64,000 nt of DNA, taken from positions 73,074,877 to 73,138,876 of the forward strand of contig OY740768.1 in NCBI GenBank assembly GCA_963513935.1. Reading direction: 5' to 3'. The notes under the pieces were generated by a model. The model searched no databases and was not told the DNA's origin. It saw only the letters and a program-made list of their open reading frames with translations. This stretch comes from Aphrophora alni. Taxonomy: Eukaryota; Arthropoda; Insecta; Hemiptera; Aphrophoridae. How positions within the stretch are numbered: position 1 is the stretch's first letter; every line of letters starts with the position of its first letter. The position numbers were made by a program, and so were the translations under genes. This document shows positions 1 through 10,466 of this stretch, piece by piece.

Positions 1-684
1 GATTTGTATCATTATATTATGTTACGTATATTATACATCAAACATGAAAAATTAAACACTACAAAGCTTTTTTACAGATTCCCCTCTGTCTAGTCTTTTG
101 ACACATTTAGCCGCGTCTCAAACGAAACCAACACACGATTCCAAGAAAATTGAAAAGAAATGTTATATTTTCCATAATGTAGGCTATACTAAATTGATTC
201 GTGGAAAAAAAGCGGCCCATCAAACGTTTTTGTCTGTGTATGTCTGCTATACCGACGGGTGACAATGCCACGGTGTTTTTATGCCGCCGACAATGGGATA
301 CCGCTATCAGCAAACGAAACCAACACACGCTTCCAAGAAAACTGAAAAGAAATGTTATATTTTCCATAATGTAGGCTATACTAAATTGATTCGTGGAAAA
401 AAAGCGGCCCATCAAACGTATTTGTCTGTGTATGTCTGCTATACCGACGGGTGACAATGATTTTTCAGTGCAAATTTTTTTTAAAGTACATTTATCAGTG
501 TAAATTTTTATTCTTACAAGTTTTTAACACAATATTATTATATTATTATACATTTGTAACCAATAAAACAACTATTTTCAAATTTTTTTTTCTTACTCCT
601 TGACAACAATTTTCTTGTAAATACTTACTAACCAGCTGTTGGCTATTTGGGACGTTCAGGAACGGCCGCACTCGTCAAAGGGTT
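1..684. mobile_element. Right part of a TTAA-ended (piggyBac-type) non-autonomous element
   Basis: The stretch ends in GTCAAAGGGTTAA (about 672-684). This is the mirror of the TTAACCCTTTGA ends seen at 29427 and 52440, a form typical of piggyBac-superfamily elements that insert at TTAA. The GC-richer blocks inside (around 240-310 and 645-680) stand out from the AT-rich surroundings. No transposase is visible, and the left end is outside the window or unrecognised. The assignment rests on the terminal sequence only. Confidence 0.45.
119..459. repeat. Two-copy tandem duplication, about 148 bp each, period 192
   Basis: A block starting CAAACGAAACCAACACACG occurs at 119-266 and again at 311-459 with very few differences, separated by 44 bp. 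Both copies end in GACGGGTGACAATG. A minus-strand open frame across the pair simply translates the same peptide twice, so it is a by-product of the duplication and not a gene. Confidence 0.9.
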
Positions 685-1689
685 AAATACATTTTAGTTT
701 AGTTAGTTGAATAAATTAGCAAGTACATGTATGGGGGGGGGATAACAAACACCCTAAATCCTGCCCTGTAGGTAAAAAAATGATCTGATTGTTTGAAAAT
801 AAGGTAGCGATAACACATCAGAGCTGGATTTAACCTAACAACAGCTGTATACCTTTGTTTTCTATGTGTTATTTAACAGTAAATAAATGCAATTTGGTAC
901 TTCAAAAGTGTCTTCTGACAAAAAATATTATCTGATTGTTTGAACAAAATGTAAATGCTGTACGATTTTATAATTTGTTATAGAAAAATCTGAGACAGAG
1001 GTACAACCTATAATATATATATTACCTTTCCCAGACTTGTAGTTCTGAGGTAATTATACAATCTAACTTGCCCTAAAATTAGTTAAGAAAATCATTGAAA
1101 TTGTTTACTACCTACTTTATATTGAAAAAATGAGATCATATTTATTAGGTGTCGCAAGTCACTTTTGAAGTACCTACAAAAATACATTAGTTTAATAGTA
1201 AATAAGAAATATAAAATTACGAAATCCAGCTAAGGTTTACAAGCTAAGATTACAAATGCAAATCTAGCTCTGGTGACGAATGCCAATAGTTAATAGTTAT
1301 GACTAAGTTATTCAAGTTATTGAATGTATATATACATTATTTCCACTGTATGTACCGACAGTACTGTATGTACTAACATAATATGCCAGTACATAGCATG
1401 TCTGTCCTAAGTGTGAGTTGTTGTTATTTGATGTGGGAGAGTTTAAGATCAAAATTTTCACAATTTTTATGTGCAACATAAATTTTTTAAATAACACACT
1501 TGTTGTTGTAAGTGTAATAATACTGTTGAAATAAAAAACTAGACATTTCATTGTTATAAGATCCATAACTAAAAGAAAAACCAAAACAATGTCAGTGGTT
1601 AGTTTCCGCCAAAGTAGGCAGTTTTTTGGCAAAATAAACATTAATACTAAATTAAACTCTATACTAATTTAATCATTTCTGTGTTTCGC
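685..1689. other. AT-rich non-coding stretch with dispersed short repeats
   Basis: No gene is seen. Two copies of a short dispersed motif lie here (around 770-815 and 893-960): text like ATCTGATTGTTTGAA follows an ACTTCAAAAGTGTCTTC block. The same motif recurs at about 3025-3090, 3165-3235 and 3585-3660. Open frames on the minus strand have no recognisable domain. Confidence 0.5.
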
Positions 1690-2285
1690 CTCGTCAATCT
1701 CTTCTAGAAATCAATTTGCGCTTAAGCTCACACACAATTGTAGATTGGTATCATTTTATTAAAACAGTTAATAGCCTATAAACAATACAATCTACAATTT
1801 TGTGCAAATCGGTGGGCCTGGTCAAGTTGTAGAGATTGACAAGGCAAAGTTTGGTAAAAGGAAATATAATCACGACCATCAAGTGAAGGGAAACTGGGTA
1901 CACTAGGCGATATCCAATGAAATTCACCATTATCGTTTCTGGTACCTGTAAAAAGTGTAACAACTTTAATACGTCTAATAAGGAAGTGGGTGAAACCAAA
2001 TACAACAATAATAACAGACAGTTGTTTGGGGAGTATATAATACCCTCAAATCTTATAACTTCACTCACACAAGTGTGAATCACACCCATCATTATGTGGA
2101 CCCAGGACGCAGTGCTCACACTAACACCATGAAACATGCTTGAATGGACATCAGAGGCCAGATTCCAAAATATGGTGTAAAAAGTAAACATTTAGCCGAG
2201 TACATGTTCAAAAGAAGATATAAACAACAAGATGGAGTACACTACTTCATCATCGCGGCTTGGGAAAATATATCCACCTAAATAT
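1690..2285 (+). pseudogene. Merlin/ISXO2-like (IS1595-type) transposase relic
   Basis: Plus-strand translation in shifting frames matches the ISXO2-like DDE transposase domain known from insect Merlin-type elements. Near 1730 it reads TIVDWYHF. From 1805 it reads GGPGQVVEIDKAKFGKRKY, the segment carrying the first catalytic Asp, followed by VKGNWV. Near 2080-2120 comes VDPGRSAHTNTM, the family's NFVDP-x-x-GAHTNT block. Near 2195 AEYMFKRRY is the usual C-terminal signature. Stops (TAG at about 1906 and several after 1940) and frameshifts show it is dead. A long minus-strand open frame over the same DNA (1751-2191) is the antisense shadow. Terminal repeats were not found. Confidence 0.75.
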
Positions 2286-2906
2286 TAAGATAAGAAACAT
2301 TAATAAAACATATTATTTCTCATTGACAAAAGTATATCTTCATTAAACAAGCAATCCTACATTCACTAACTTGACTAATGTAGTCATACATATTAACATA
2401 TCCATTCTCAACCTAAGCTGGATTTCATAATTTTATATTTCATATTTTCTACTAAACAGTACGTATCTATCGTACAATATCAGATTTTGCTATGAAAAAT
2501 TATGAAATCATTAACTAATTACCTTTTATTCAAATAATCAGTCCATATTTTTTGCCAGAAGATACATTTCAAATCCCAAAATACATTTCTTCACTGTCAA
2601 AAACAATAATAAAAATAACAAATAGCTGTTGTTAGGTTAACTTAAGCTCTGATTACAAAAACCTACGTTAATAGTTAAAGAACTACTTTAGTCAAGTTAA
2701 TGGATGTTAATCTTTCAATATTTATTATTAAAACATATATTTGTCATGGTAAAAAATATTTTGTTTTAAGTCTGGCTAGGTGACTATATATATATTTCTA
2801 TTGAATATATATACCTATGCCCAAACCTATTTCTCACGAATATATATTATATAGCTAGACCTAATGAAACAAGTGATCACAACATTCACTGATTTGACGA
2901 ACATAG

Positions 2907-2947
<41 letters not shown>

Positions 2948-3730
2948 CGTAAGCAATCGTAAGCTTAACTGAATTTCGTACTCTTAAAATTCTTATTTTC
3001 TACTAAAATAAATTATTTTGTATTTTGAAAAGTGTCTTCCGACAAAAGTATGAACTGATTGTTTGAATACAAGGTAGGCCTATATAGTTAATGATTTAAT
3101 AATTTTTATTAATAAAATCTGATGATAATGTATAATCAATATTTACCTACTAAACTAATGTATTTTTGTACTTCAAAAATGTCTTGCAACACCTAATAAG
3201 AACTAATTGTATCAAAATAATGTAGCTAATAAACGATTTCAACGATTTTCCTAACTAAATTTTAGAGCAAGGTTGATTGTATAATTACTGTTCCCCAGAC
3301 CTATTTTTATGGATGAACATAAAAATCGAGGAATGAGACAATCAATAGAATCACATTGTCATATATATTTATGTAGGCACCAGAACTAACCTCAACGGCC
3401 CAGAATATTGGCCTTGTACATTTACTTATTTTCAACAGAAATAATTGACTTTGTTGATTCAAAAGTATACAGCATAATAAAGCATGATATAGCCTAATTG
3501 TTCCAAAAGAGGTAGGTAGAACACGGACTGCATAAATTTCACTACTAAATTTCCAAGTAAAAGACAATATATATTTCCGTATTTTGATACTTCTAAAAGT
3601 GTCTTCCGATATCAAATATAATCTCATTGTTTCAGAGTAAGGTATGTAGTACACGATTTTCAGATATGTCTTAACTAAATCGCAACAACAGGTACAGTAC
3701 AATAAACATATGCATTGAAGCTCACACTAT
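2286..3730. repeat. Dispersed-repeat region, including a family also present at 9.9 and 14.5 kb
   Basis: No gene is seen. From about 3295 to 3680 the sequence (AGACCTATTTTT, then GAACATAAA, then AGAACTAACCTCAAC, then CAGAAATAATTGA) is clearly related to 14505-14700 in the same orientation and to 9850-10015 in reverse. Copies of the GTGTCTTCCGACA motif lie at about 3030, 3180 and 3600. The element class is unknown. A minus-strand open frame at 3307-3702 lies wholly inside this repeat. Confidence 0.6.
2908..2945. repeat. (AT)n microsatellite
   Basis: Uninterrupted alternating T and A for about 38 bp. Confidence 0.95.
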
Positions 3731-4181
3731 TTTTTAGTTGCTAAAGACTATGCAAACTTATAACTATTTACCTTGTTTGTCATTAATTTGATATTTTTTA
3801 ACAAAACAAACCAGTTTCAAGTTTCAAAATACATTATTATTGAAGAAACTTACAATTTTACACACAAAGAATTTAGGCTTGTTCGGGTTATGACGAATGT
3901 GTACATTGACGTGAGTCAAGGTTGTGACTGCATTACCAGCCTGAGTTTATGTTATATGCAGTATGTTACATTAGTATAGAACGTTGCCTGTAAATTACAG
4001 TACAAAGGTTTGACTCATGTTATTGTACACATTCATCATAACCCGAAAAAGCCTAAATCCCTTGTGTCTAAAATTGTACATTTCTTCAATATTAATGGAT
4101 TTTGAGACTTGAAAATTGTTTCGCTTTATTGACAAAGAAGGTAAATAGTTTAAGTTTGGAAGATTTTTAGTGACTAAAGGG
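3731..4181. mobile_element. Foldback MITE: near-complete inverted repeat
   Basis: The left arm (3731 to about 3945) and the right arm (about 3990-4181) are reverse complements with moderate divergence. CTATTTACCTTGTTTGTCA at 3764 pairs with the sequence ending GGTAAATAG at about 4148. TTTAGGCTTGTTCGGGTTATG at about 3871 has its partner at about 4037. The loop is about 45 bp. The outer ends (TTTAGTTGCTAAAGAC and its mirror) extend the pairing. The small plus-strand open frame at 3773-3979 lies within the left arm and is not a gene. Confidence 0.8.
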
Positions 4182-4218
4182 TAAGCATCAAAATATATAA
4201 TTACTTATTACGATAATT

Positions 4219-4678
4219 ATGCAGGAGGGTTGTCCGATTGATTTAAAAAGAAATCTCAGCAACTTGACTTCAAAATAGCGTTTTTCCATCAAATATAAAT
4301 ATATATGTGTGTGTATGTATGTATATATATAACCTTCCTTGACCTGTAGTTCTTTAACTAAGTTTGACTTATACAAGACACAATTGATAATAAATGATAT
4401 CTAGTTTGACAGTTCTTAAAACGGAACAATTTGTACAGAATTTTTTAAAAAATCGATAGATTTGACTTAAAATTGATGAAATATTTGTCGATATATTCTC
4501 AAAATGCCATAAAACAGTCATTTAAAATCTATGTTTTCAGACAGAAATAATGAATTGTGAAAGATAAAAAGTGAAATGCATCGAAAAGAAGTATCCAAAT
4601 GATGGATAAACAGCTATTTTAAAAAGGAAAAAATTGCCGAAATTTTCACTTAAATCGGTTGGACAACCCTCCTGCATA
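4219..4678. mobile_element. Short MITE with roughly 17-bp and longer imperfect terminal inverted repeats
   Basis: ATGCAGGAGGGTTGTCC at 4219 is mirrored by GGACAACCCTCCTGCAT at 4660-4676, and pairing continues into CGATTTAA next to it. The total is about 460 bp with no coding capacity. The superfamily is not determined. It sits about 60 bp beyond the NOP53 exon, inside that gene's first intron. Confidence 0.75.
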
Positions 4679-4734
4679 TTAACAAACAATTAGCTATTTA
4701 CTAAATCTATTAGTATTTAATATTGTTACATTAC

Positions 4735-4859
4735 CCTAATCTTTCCTCTAATCTTTGATCATCTAAAAAATTGTCCACATCTTTGATGTCAGTGTGTTTT
4801 CTCCAAGCCTTTTTATTTCTCTTGGAAACACGTTTTTTCTTTACAGTTAATATTGACAT
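4735..4859 (-). CDS. NOP53: NOP53 ribosome biogenesis protein, first coding exon (partial gene)
   Basis: The reverse complement from ATG (4859-4857) encodes 41 residues plus two bases and ends at a GT donor (GTAATG). The peptide begins [20 protein letters not shown] and contains [19 protein letters not shown]. This matches the conserved N-terminal block of NOP53 (GLTSCR2), a nucleolar protein of 60S subunit assembly. In the human protein the block reads RNKKRGWRR, then a short spacer, then VDQFLEDVRLQERTSGG. An in-frame stop (TAA, 4874-4872) precedes the ATG, fixing the start. The exon is too short to appear as a long ORF. No further exon was found in 1-4734, so the first intron is at least 4.7 kb. 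The call is confident for family and less so for exact orthology. Confidence 0.85.
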
Positions 4860-7800
4860 TTTACACTTTGATTATACACACTGATGTAATTCTTAATTGA
4901 ATTATCTATAACCTACAAATAAAACACCACATGACTCAGACATGTGGATTGTCAAAAGAAAAGAATGAGCTGGAAGCTGGAACATCAATCAAGAATCAAG
5001 TTAGGTACAAACTATACATTCGGTTCAGTCCACTTTTACTTTAGACCTTTTTGGGGCTAGTACAATCAGTGCATGATACTATAGACTCTATAGACCAAAG
5101 ATACAGATCCATATCATTTAAAATATTATATTAAAAATCAAAAAGTTTAGTATTTATAATTTATACACAAAAAGATAATAATATCTAATTATAATAACTA
5201 ATAATAAAGCAAAGAAATATCCAAGCACAAAGGGCGGAAATGAGAGTGTATTCGACCCCATGCATTTAACTTCCACCATGCTTACGTCATCAATCAGGCC
5301 GACAGGATTTACTGCCATACCATTATCAATATAAAATTTTACTTTTAGTTTTATTATTACTTTCCACAACATTGTCAATACACACACATTGTCGGAAGTA
5401 GTGGAATTGCTGACGGATTTTTTTCCTTTTTAATTTATTTCGGGTCATCAAACCAAAAGATTTTAAAACCCTCCACTCTTGAAGATTGGAATTCCCATGA
5501 TTTTTATGTTTGTATTTTGAGTCTAACTTCCCATTGTTTTCGAAACACGCAACAATAAAGAAAATGTAATTTTAGTTATTGAAAAATACAACACTTAATT
5601 TCTATACATAATAAACACTAGATAACTGCTAGTACAGAATCGTGTTGGTACTATCCCTCTTGTCACATTACAATTTCGGCATTATGACTACAATACAATT
5701 CCCTCGATAGACTAGACTAGACTAAACGACTAAACCTTCTATCTATGGCTTCTACCACCCATCCCAACCCATCTGCAACAAAGGAAGATATGGTAGTCAA
5801 GTTTCGCGCGAAAAAAAAAGCTCTGTAGTTAGGTGATATGGCTGGTGTTTTAAGTTTTGTTGTGTAAAATCTGAAAAGGACCTAGATAATAAACATACGA
5901 ACATTTAATGTTATAGATTTAAAATAAAGATCAACACTATATTAGGAATAAATTTAAATTTAGTTATTACAAATAAATAATGGCAAATTAGGGATATTTA
6001 TGATATAAGACAAACATTTGTTTATAGAAAGAACTAAAAACGAATCAAAGAATAAATGATTTATTCTCATTAAAAATATATATAATAATTTACATCAATA
6101 TTTTCTTTTACTTCGAACCTGTAAAAAAATCAACTAACTGTTTTAAAAAACGAACTTGTCCAACTATTCACAAAACTGTGTAAACCTACAGAAAATTGTG
6201 ACACATTACATCTATATTAAGTAGGATCAGTTGACACTTTTTCATAGTCTCTGATGTAGGAGTTTCACAAGTAATGAATACAAAGTCCAAACGTATTCTG
6301 CATTCATTACCGTAAAGGAAATCGAAGTGACTAAAAAATGTATATAATGAAATGAATACTATTCGTCACACAATGAAATGGCTTATTAATTTGAAATGTG
6401 GATTTGGCTAGTAATTTTTATTACAGTGAGTAATAATATAAAGAAATAAATTAATTACAGATGTTTAGCAAAAATAGTTTACAATAATGGTTATATTTGG
6501 CATTAAGTAAAATACTACAAAATATTTTAAGAATTAACGTGTTGTTAGTTTTAATAATATTATGAAACATTAAAAAAACACGCTCGTCCGAGCAGAGAGA
6601 TTTATATACATCTGCGTCTGAATAGCACTCTTTTAATTTATTTCATTGGCTTATTGGAGTTTGTTTTGGAGGGAATGGTTGTTTTATTTAAATTGTTTTT
6701 CGTAATACTGCTTCAAAAACAGCTGTTGTCAATATACGTGGATTGATTGCTACAGTTGTTCTTTGTTCTTTTCGGCCCTAGAAACTAAACACATTGGCTG
6801 TGGTCGAAGTCATCAGCTGTTACTTCGTTTATACGATTTAGGGCTCTGCTCCACTTCCGCCATATTGGATTCATGAAAAAAATTATCCACGCATGATAAT
6901 AGCGCAAAATGTCAAAAAGCGATTATCACGGTGAATATTAGTTTTTTTAACAAATATATGAATTTTAAAAATCAACGAGTTAGCATTACGTCAAGTCAAA
7001 AGTTGACGCGAACGTGTCATCTCCATAAGAATAATGCTACACTTGAGCAGTTGTACTGATGTCAATTTTCATCTCAGAATTATCGTCAAAAGATCATTTT
7101 AAAGATCAGGTGAACGCGGATGAATTCTCTTTTTAAAAATTGGGATATAATCATTAGTGGTTGAACAAATGGAGGGGACATTTGTAAATCGATTTTGTGA
7201 GTTAATGAATAACTCCGAAAAATTTAAAAAAGGAAAATACTCAGTGATTCATTATCTATTACAATAAATAATGCCGTAGTGTCTAACTTAAAAAAGTAGG
7301 GCAGATACAATGGATTAAATGAAAAAATATATTATATCGATGCGTACAAGGCTGCCCTAGCGTGGTTTGAAGTTTGAAACTGTGAATCAAGCTTAACTGT
7401 AATAGTTTCAATGTAGTCAGTAAATGCCACTGCCATCTAAATATTGTACTTTTGTAAGACTGTGTACTATATAAAAAAGGGAAATATAATATAAAGCAAT
7501 CTTTAATATTATTACAAATAAAATAGTATTAATTTTATTTGAATATAATAGAAAATGATTACGTAAAGCGTTAAAATGTTCAGAACCTATATATAGGCCC
7601 TTGGTGGTTTATGGGCAATCTTGCCCAAGCCTATATATATATTATTATAGGATCTTGACGTTATGTGACGTTACTTAATTAGCCTATATAATATAGGACC
7701 TTGGCGGTCAAAGTTTTAAGAAACCGATAAGTCTCGAGTTCTCCGAAGAGTAGCTATTTAAAAGGAATTATTTTGAGGCACTTTGAATAGTAATTTTCTC

Positions 7801-8079
7801 TTAAATTTTTCCTTTTAAAAACTATTTTAATGTACATAAAGCTATCATAGATTTCATTCTGAACAATCTTTCACTACTTGTATCAACTGTGAACTCTTAA
7901 TTCTGAATCTACACCTGTGATGTACGTACATATATTGACTGTTGACGCCGTTGACGGTTTAGAATTAGAATGTTACAAATTGATATGACAGCTGATACTA
8001 CTATTTTATTTAGCTGCAATTTAGTTTTAATAATTTATCCAATTATTTTATGTTAGGCTTATAACATTTTATTTTCACA
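4860..8079. promoter_or_regulatory. Intergenic region between divergent NOP53 and KCTD3-like genes
   Basis: About 3.2 kb separates the two start codons and must hold both promoters and 5' UTRs. No TATA box or other core element could be assigned with confidence. The GC-richer patches are around 5220-5300, 5690-5830 and 6770-6900. Near 7590-7720 two related phrases (CCTATATATAGGCCCTTGG and TATATAATATAGGACCTTGG) form a short imperfect repeat. The 77-codon minus-strand open frame at 5154-5387 has no recognisable domain. Confidence 0.4.
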
Positions 8080-8132
8080 ATGTATCCTAGTCATAGTGGT
8101 GACATTGTGCACCTTAATGTGGGAGGAACTAG
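8080..8132 (+). CDS. KCTD3: KCTD3/SHKBP1-like BTB protein, coding exon 1
   Basis: The ATG at 8080 follows an in-frame TAA at 8062-8064, so it is the first possible start. The exon encodes MYPSHSGDIVHLNVGGTR (the last codon is split) and ends at the donor GTAAGT. HLNVGGTR is the first beta-strand signature of the potassium-channel-tetramerisation (T1) type BTB fold. Vertebrate SHKBP1 and KCTD3 show the equivalent [19 protein letters not shown]. The split AG completes Arg with the A that opens the exon at 20044. Intron 1 is about 11.9 kb. Vertebrate family members have a somewhat longer N-terminus, so an upstream non-coding exon is possible. Confidence 0.87.
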
Positions 8133-8399
8133 GTAAGTTTTATTATTTTTATAGGTTTAGCATATGTTGATACTGATGATGTGTCTGAAATATTTTATAT
8201 TACCATAAGCCTTGTCTATTTTCTCTTTTAATGTAGGGCCTACATGGGTTAAAACCTACTTTACACCTATTGCTACGTTTTTGCATTTGTTGTTGGTATG
8301 GGCTAGTTGAATTAATTTATTTGTTGTAATTTATGGACAATGTCTAGTGGTGTTTATCAAATACCTAAGTAAAAGTAGTGGGTAAATGTTTACTGTAAG

Positions 8400-8945
8400 T
8401 TAACTTGGGTAATTGTTTACAAAGAAAGTCACAGCTTTTTGCAAATTTTTTAAACAAGTTCTAAATACCTTATTTCTCAATAATAAAATAAGTTTTCAGC
8501 ACAGTGCTAATTTTTAATTTCAACTTTTCTAGGTTAAGGTCCATTAAGTGAGTTACATGTTAAAATATGTATGGATGCAATATTTTACCTTTTAAGTTTA
8601 AGTAAGGTGGCTATATATTATATATGTACTATATATATGCTATATATATATATACACTTTTATAGCCACTTTACTGAACCTATGTGTAAATTGTAAAAAA
8701 ATAGAATTTGTGTTATTTTCTAAGCGGTCACCTATCTAAGTACTAACTGCGCTCGATGTTGCTTGACTTCGGTGACATATAAATGCATTGAATTCTGTAG
8801 TTTTGAAATTGCGATTTTTCAGTGAAAAAATTAGCTCTGCATTGAAATCTTATTTTATTATTAACAAATAAGATATGTAGAAGGTGTTTAAAAAAAATTG
8901 AAAAAAAAGCCGTGACTTTCTTTGTAAACAATTTACGTAACTAAT
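8400..8945. repeat. Inverted repeat (foldback) around an AT-rich palindrome
   Basis: The arm at about 8404-8520 (TTGTTTACAAAGAAAGTCAC, then AATAATAAAATAAG, then AGCACAGTGCTAATTTTT) is the reverse complement of about 8800-8945. Between them lies a second palindromic core of TATATA repeats (8610-8660). This looks like a foldback MITE. The minus-strand open frame at 8743-8931 falls in the right arm and is not a gene. Confidence 0.7.
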
Positions 8946-8964
8946 AATTTTCGCAGTTTTTAAA

Positions 8965-9475
8965 TGTCTACTATATACCTTTTCTTGTTACGAATAAATA
9001 ATGGTTTCCTTGCATAGATCACTTTTTTTCACTGAAAAATCACAATCTAAAAGTTTCAAATCCGAAGTATTTATTGGTTACATACAATAGCAAATGTTCA
9101 CATTTATATCCCAAATGTTACTAAAGATATTTCAATCTATATATCAGTGATAATGTGATATGCTGTGAACCCTCCATATTAATAATCTAATTTCAAGTAG
9201 GCTCATTAACTTCAAAAACATACGAAAGGTTTAGCCACGTGATTGGCCAAAGCTATTGGACATGAAATAGCGATCTAGCTTAGTCAGTCATTGTTTAATA
9301 TGCATGCGTCAAACCATATGATATTCTTATTCCTATTATGTCTTGTCATTACGTGTAACCTATAAACTCGTCAATTTCATAGTTTTTAGATTGTGAATTT
9401 TCAGTGAAAAATAGTGATCAGCGCAAGGAAAACATTATTTAGTTTTAAGAAGTAAGGTATTTAGGCATAGTAGAT
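8965..9475. repeat. Second inverted repeat, sharing the TTTTTCACTGAAAAATCAC motif with its neighbour
   Basis: The sequence at about 8975-9060 (ATGGTTTCCTTGC, then GATCACT, then TTTCACTGAAAAATCACA) is mirrored at about 9385-9470. The same TTTTCAGTGAAAAA core also appears in the 8.8 kb arm, so the two foldbacks probably come from one family inserted side by side or partly duplicated. Confidence 0.65.
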
Positions 9476-9507
9476 AAAAAAAAAGTTATGTAGTAGACGA
9501 TAAAAAA

Positions 9508-9540
9508 AAATCCCCAAAATTAGGAGGGGATTTTTTTATC
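9508..9540. repeat. Short perfect hairpin
   Basis: GATAAAAAAAAATCCCC followed by GGGGATTTTTTTATC forms a stem with a loop of about a dozen bases. It lies in intron 1, and no function is assigned. Confidence 0.5.
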
Positions 9541-9668
9541 ACTAATGATTTGATTTTCAAATCACTAAAAATTACTAATTGAAAACTAAGAAATGCACGT
9601 GTTTATAAGTTAGGTTATGTAGGCTACACATAGCAATGGGAATTCGTAACTTGTAAAATGACGACTTC

Positions 9669-9850
9669 TTAACCCTTTATTCGCCAAGAGCTGATACATT
9701 GGTTTTTTCATTATAATAGTTCACCCCAAGAGTTCATATCGGCTTGTGTACTGTGTTATGTACACAGTCAAGAGCTGATATATCGGCTCAGGTAGATATA
9801 TCCCCAGCCCGCCGAGAACCGATATTTCAGCTTCCTGTTATATCTTACAT
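9669..9850. mobile_element. TTAA-ended (piggyBac-type) element terminus with palindromic subrepeats
   Basis: It starts TTAACCCTTTATTCGCC. The following 170 bp contain degenerate copies of an AGCCGATNTNATCGGCT-like palindrome (for example AGCTGATATATCGGCT at about 9773), as in the better preserved terminus at 29427. Only one end is recognisable. The rest of the element is absent or too diverged. Confidence 0.5.
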
Positions 9851-10018
9851 AGGAGATTAAATATGTATTGTCTTTGTCTTGGTGATTTAGTAGAGTAATG
9901 TATGCAATTCGTGTTCTAACTACCTTCTTTTGGAACAACTAGATCATCCTCTACACTTTTGAATTACTAAAATCTATTATTTCTGTCGAAAATAAGCACC
10001 ACTATTCTAGTTTGCATG
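9851..10018 (-). repeat. Reverse copy of the 3.3/14.5 kb dispersed repeat
   Basis: CTAACTACCTTCTTTTGGAACA and AATCTATTATTTCTGTCGAA match the reverse complement of sequence at 3500-3440 and 14660-14630. The repeat abuts the LTR element that starts at 10019, which appears to have inserted into or beside it. Confidence 0.6.
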
Positions 10019-10466
10019 TGTTAGGATTGGTTTCTTTAAAGTGCCTGGATTATTTATTTTCAATATAATTGAATAGTTCAGTACTTAATTATCCTTTATT
10101 AACAAGAATAACCATTTCCTATCTAATTTCAATGCTACAATTTTCTTATTATTACTAATACAGAATGACTCTAGTTGCTGTGACTCACAGATCTGATTCT
10201 ACATTATGGTTTAATTATCTGACTCTGAAATAATTTCAAGTTTCTTAATACACGCTTTTGTTTTAAGTTTGTTGTTCACCCTGTTTGCAATTCTTGTGGA
10301 TTCTCGTCTGAAGTCTCATATCATTGTAGCATCAATGATTTCTGCCTTGTTTACAAGGTAAGCAATTTTGTCAGTTTTCAAAGTCTGTCACAATAATTGT
10401 TTTCATTCTGGTTTCCTAAAAAAACTTAGACTTTATTTATAACTAAAACTATCCTAATTCCTAACA
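10019..10466 (-). repeat. LTR (3' LTR of copy A)
   Basis: It begins TGTTAGGATTGG and ends TTCCTAACA. Relative to the LTR at 13588-14143 it lacks about 108 bp near 10320, between GAAGTCTCAT and CATTGT. The sequence just outside its inner edge, read on the minus strand, includes GGGGGG and purine-rich text that may be the polypurine tract. Confidence 0.8.

Noticed and set aside
107..457. 116-codon minus-strand open frame
   Set aside because: It translates a 148-bp DNA duplication twice. No domain.
1751..2191. 146-codon minus-strand open frame
   Set aside because: It is the antisense of a recognisable plus-strand transposase relic.
5154..5387. 77-codon minus-strand open frame with a hydrophobic C-terminus upstream of NOP53
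   Set aside because: No family resemblance, no splice or promoter context, and the hydrophobic part is AT-driven. Kept as intergenic.
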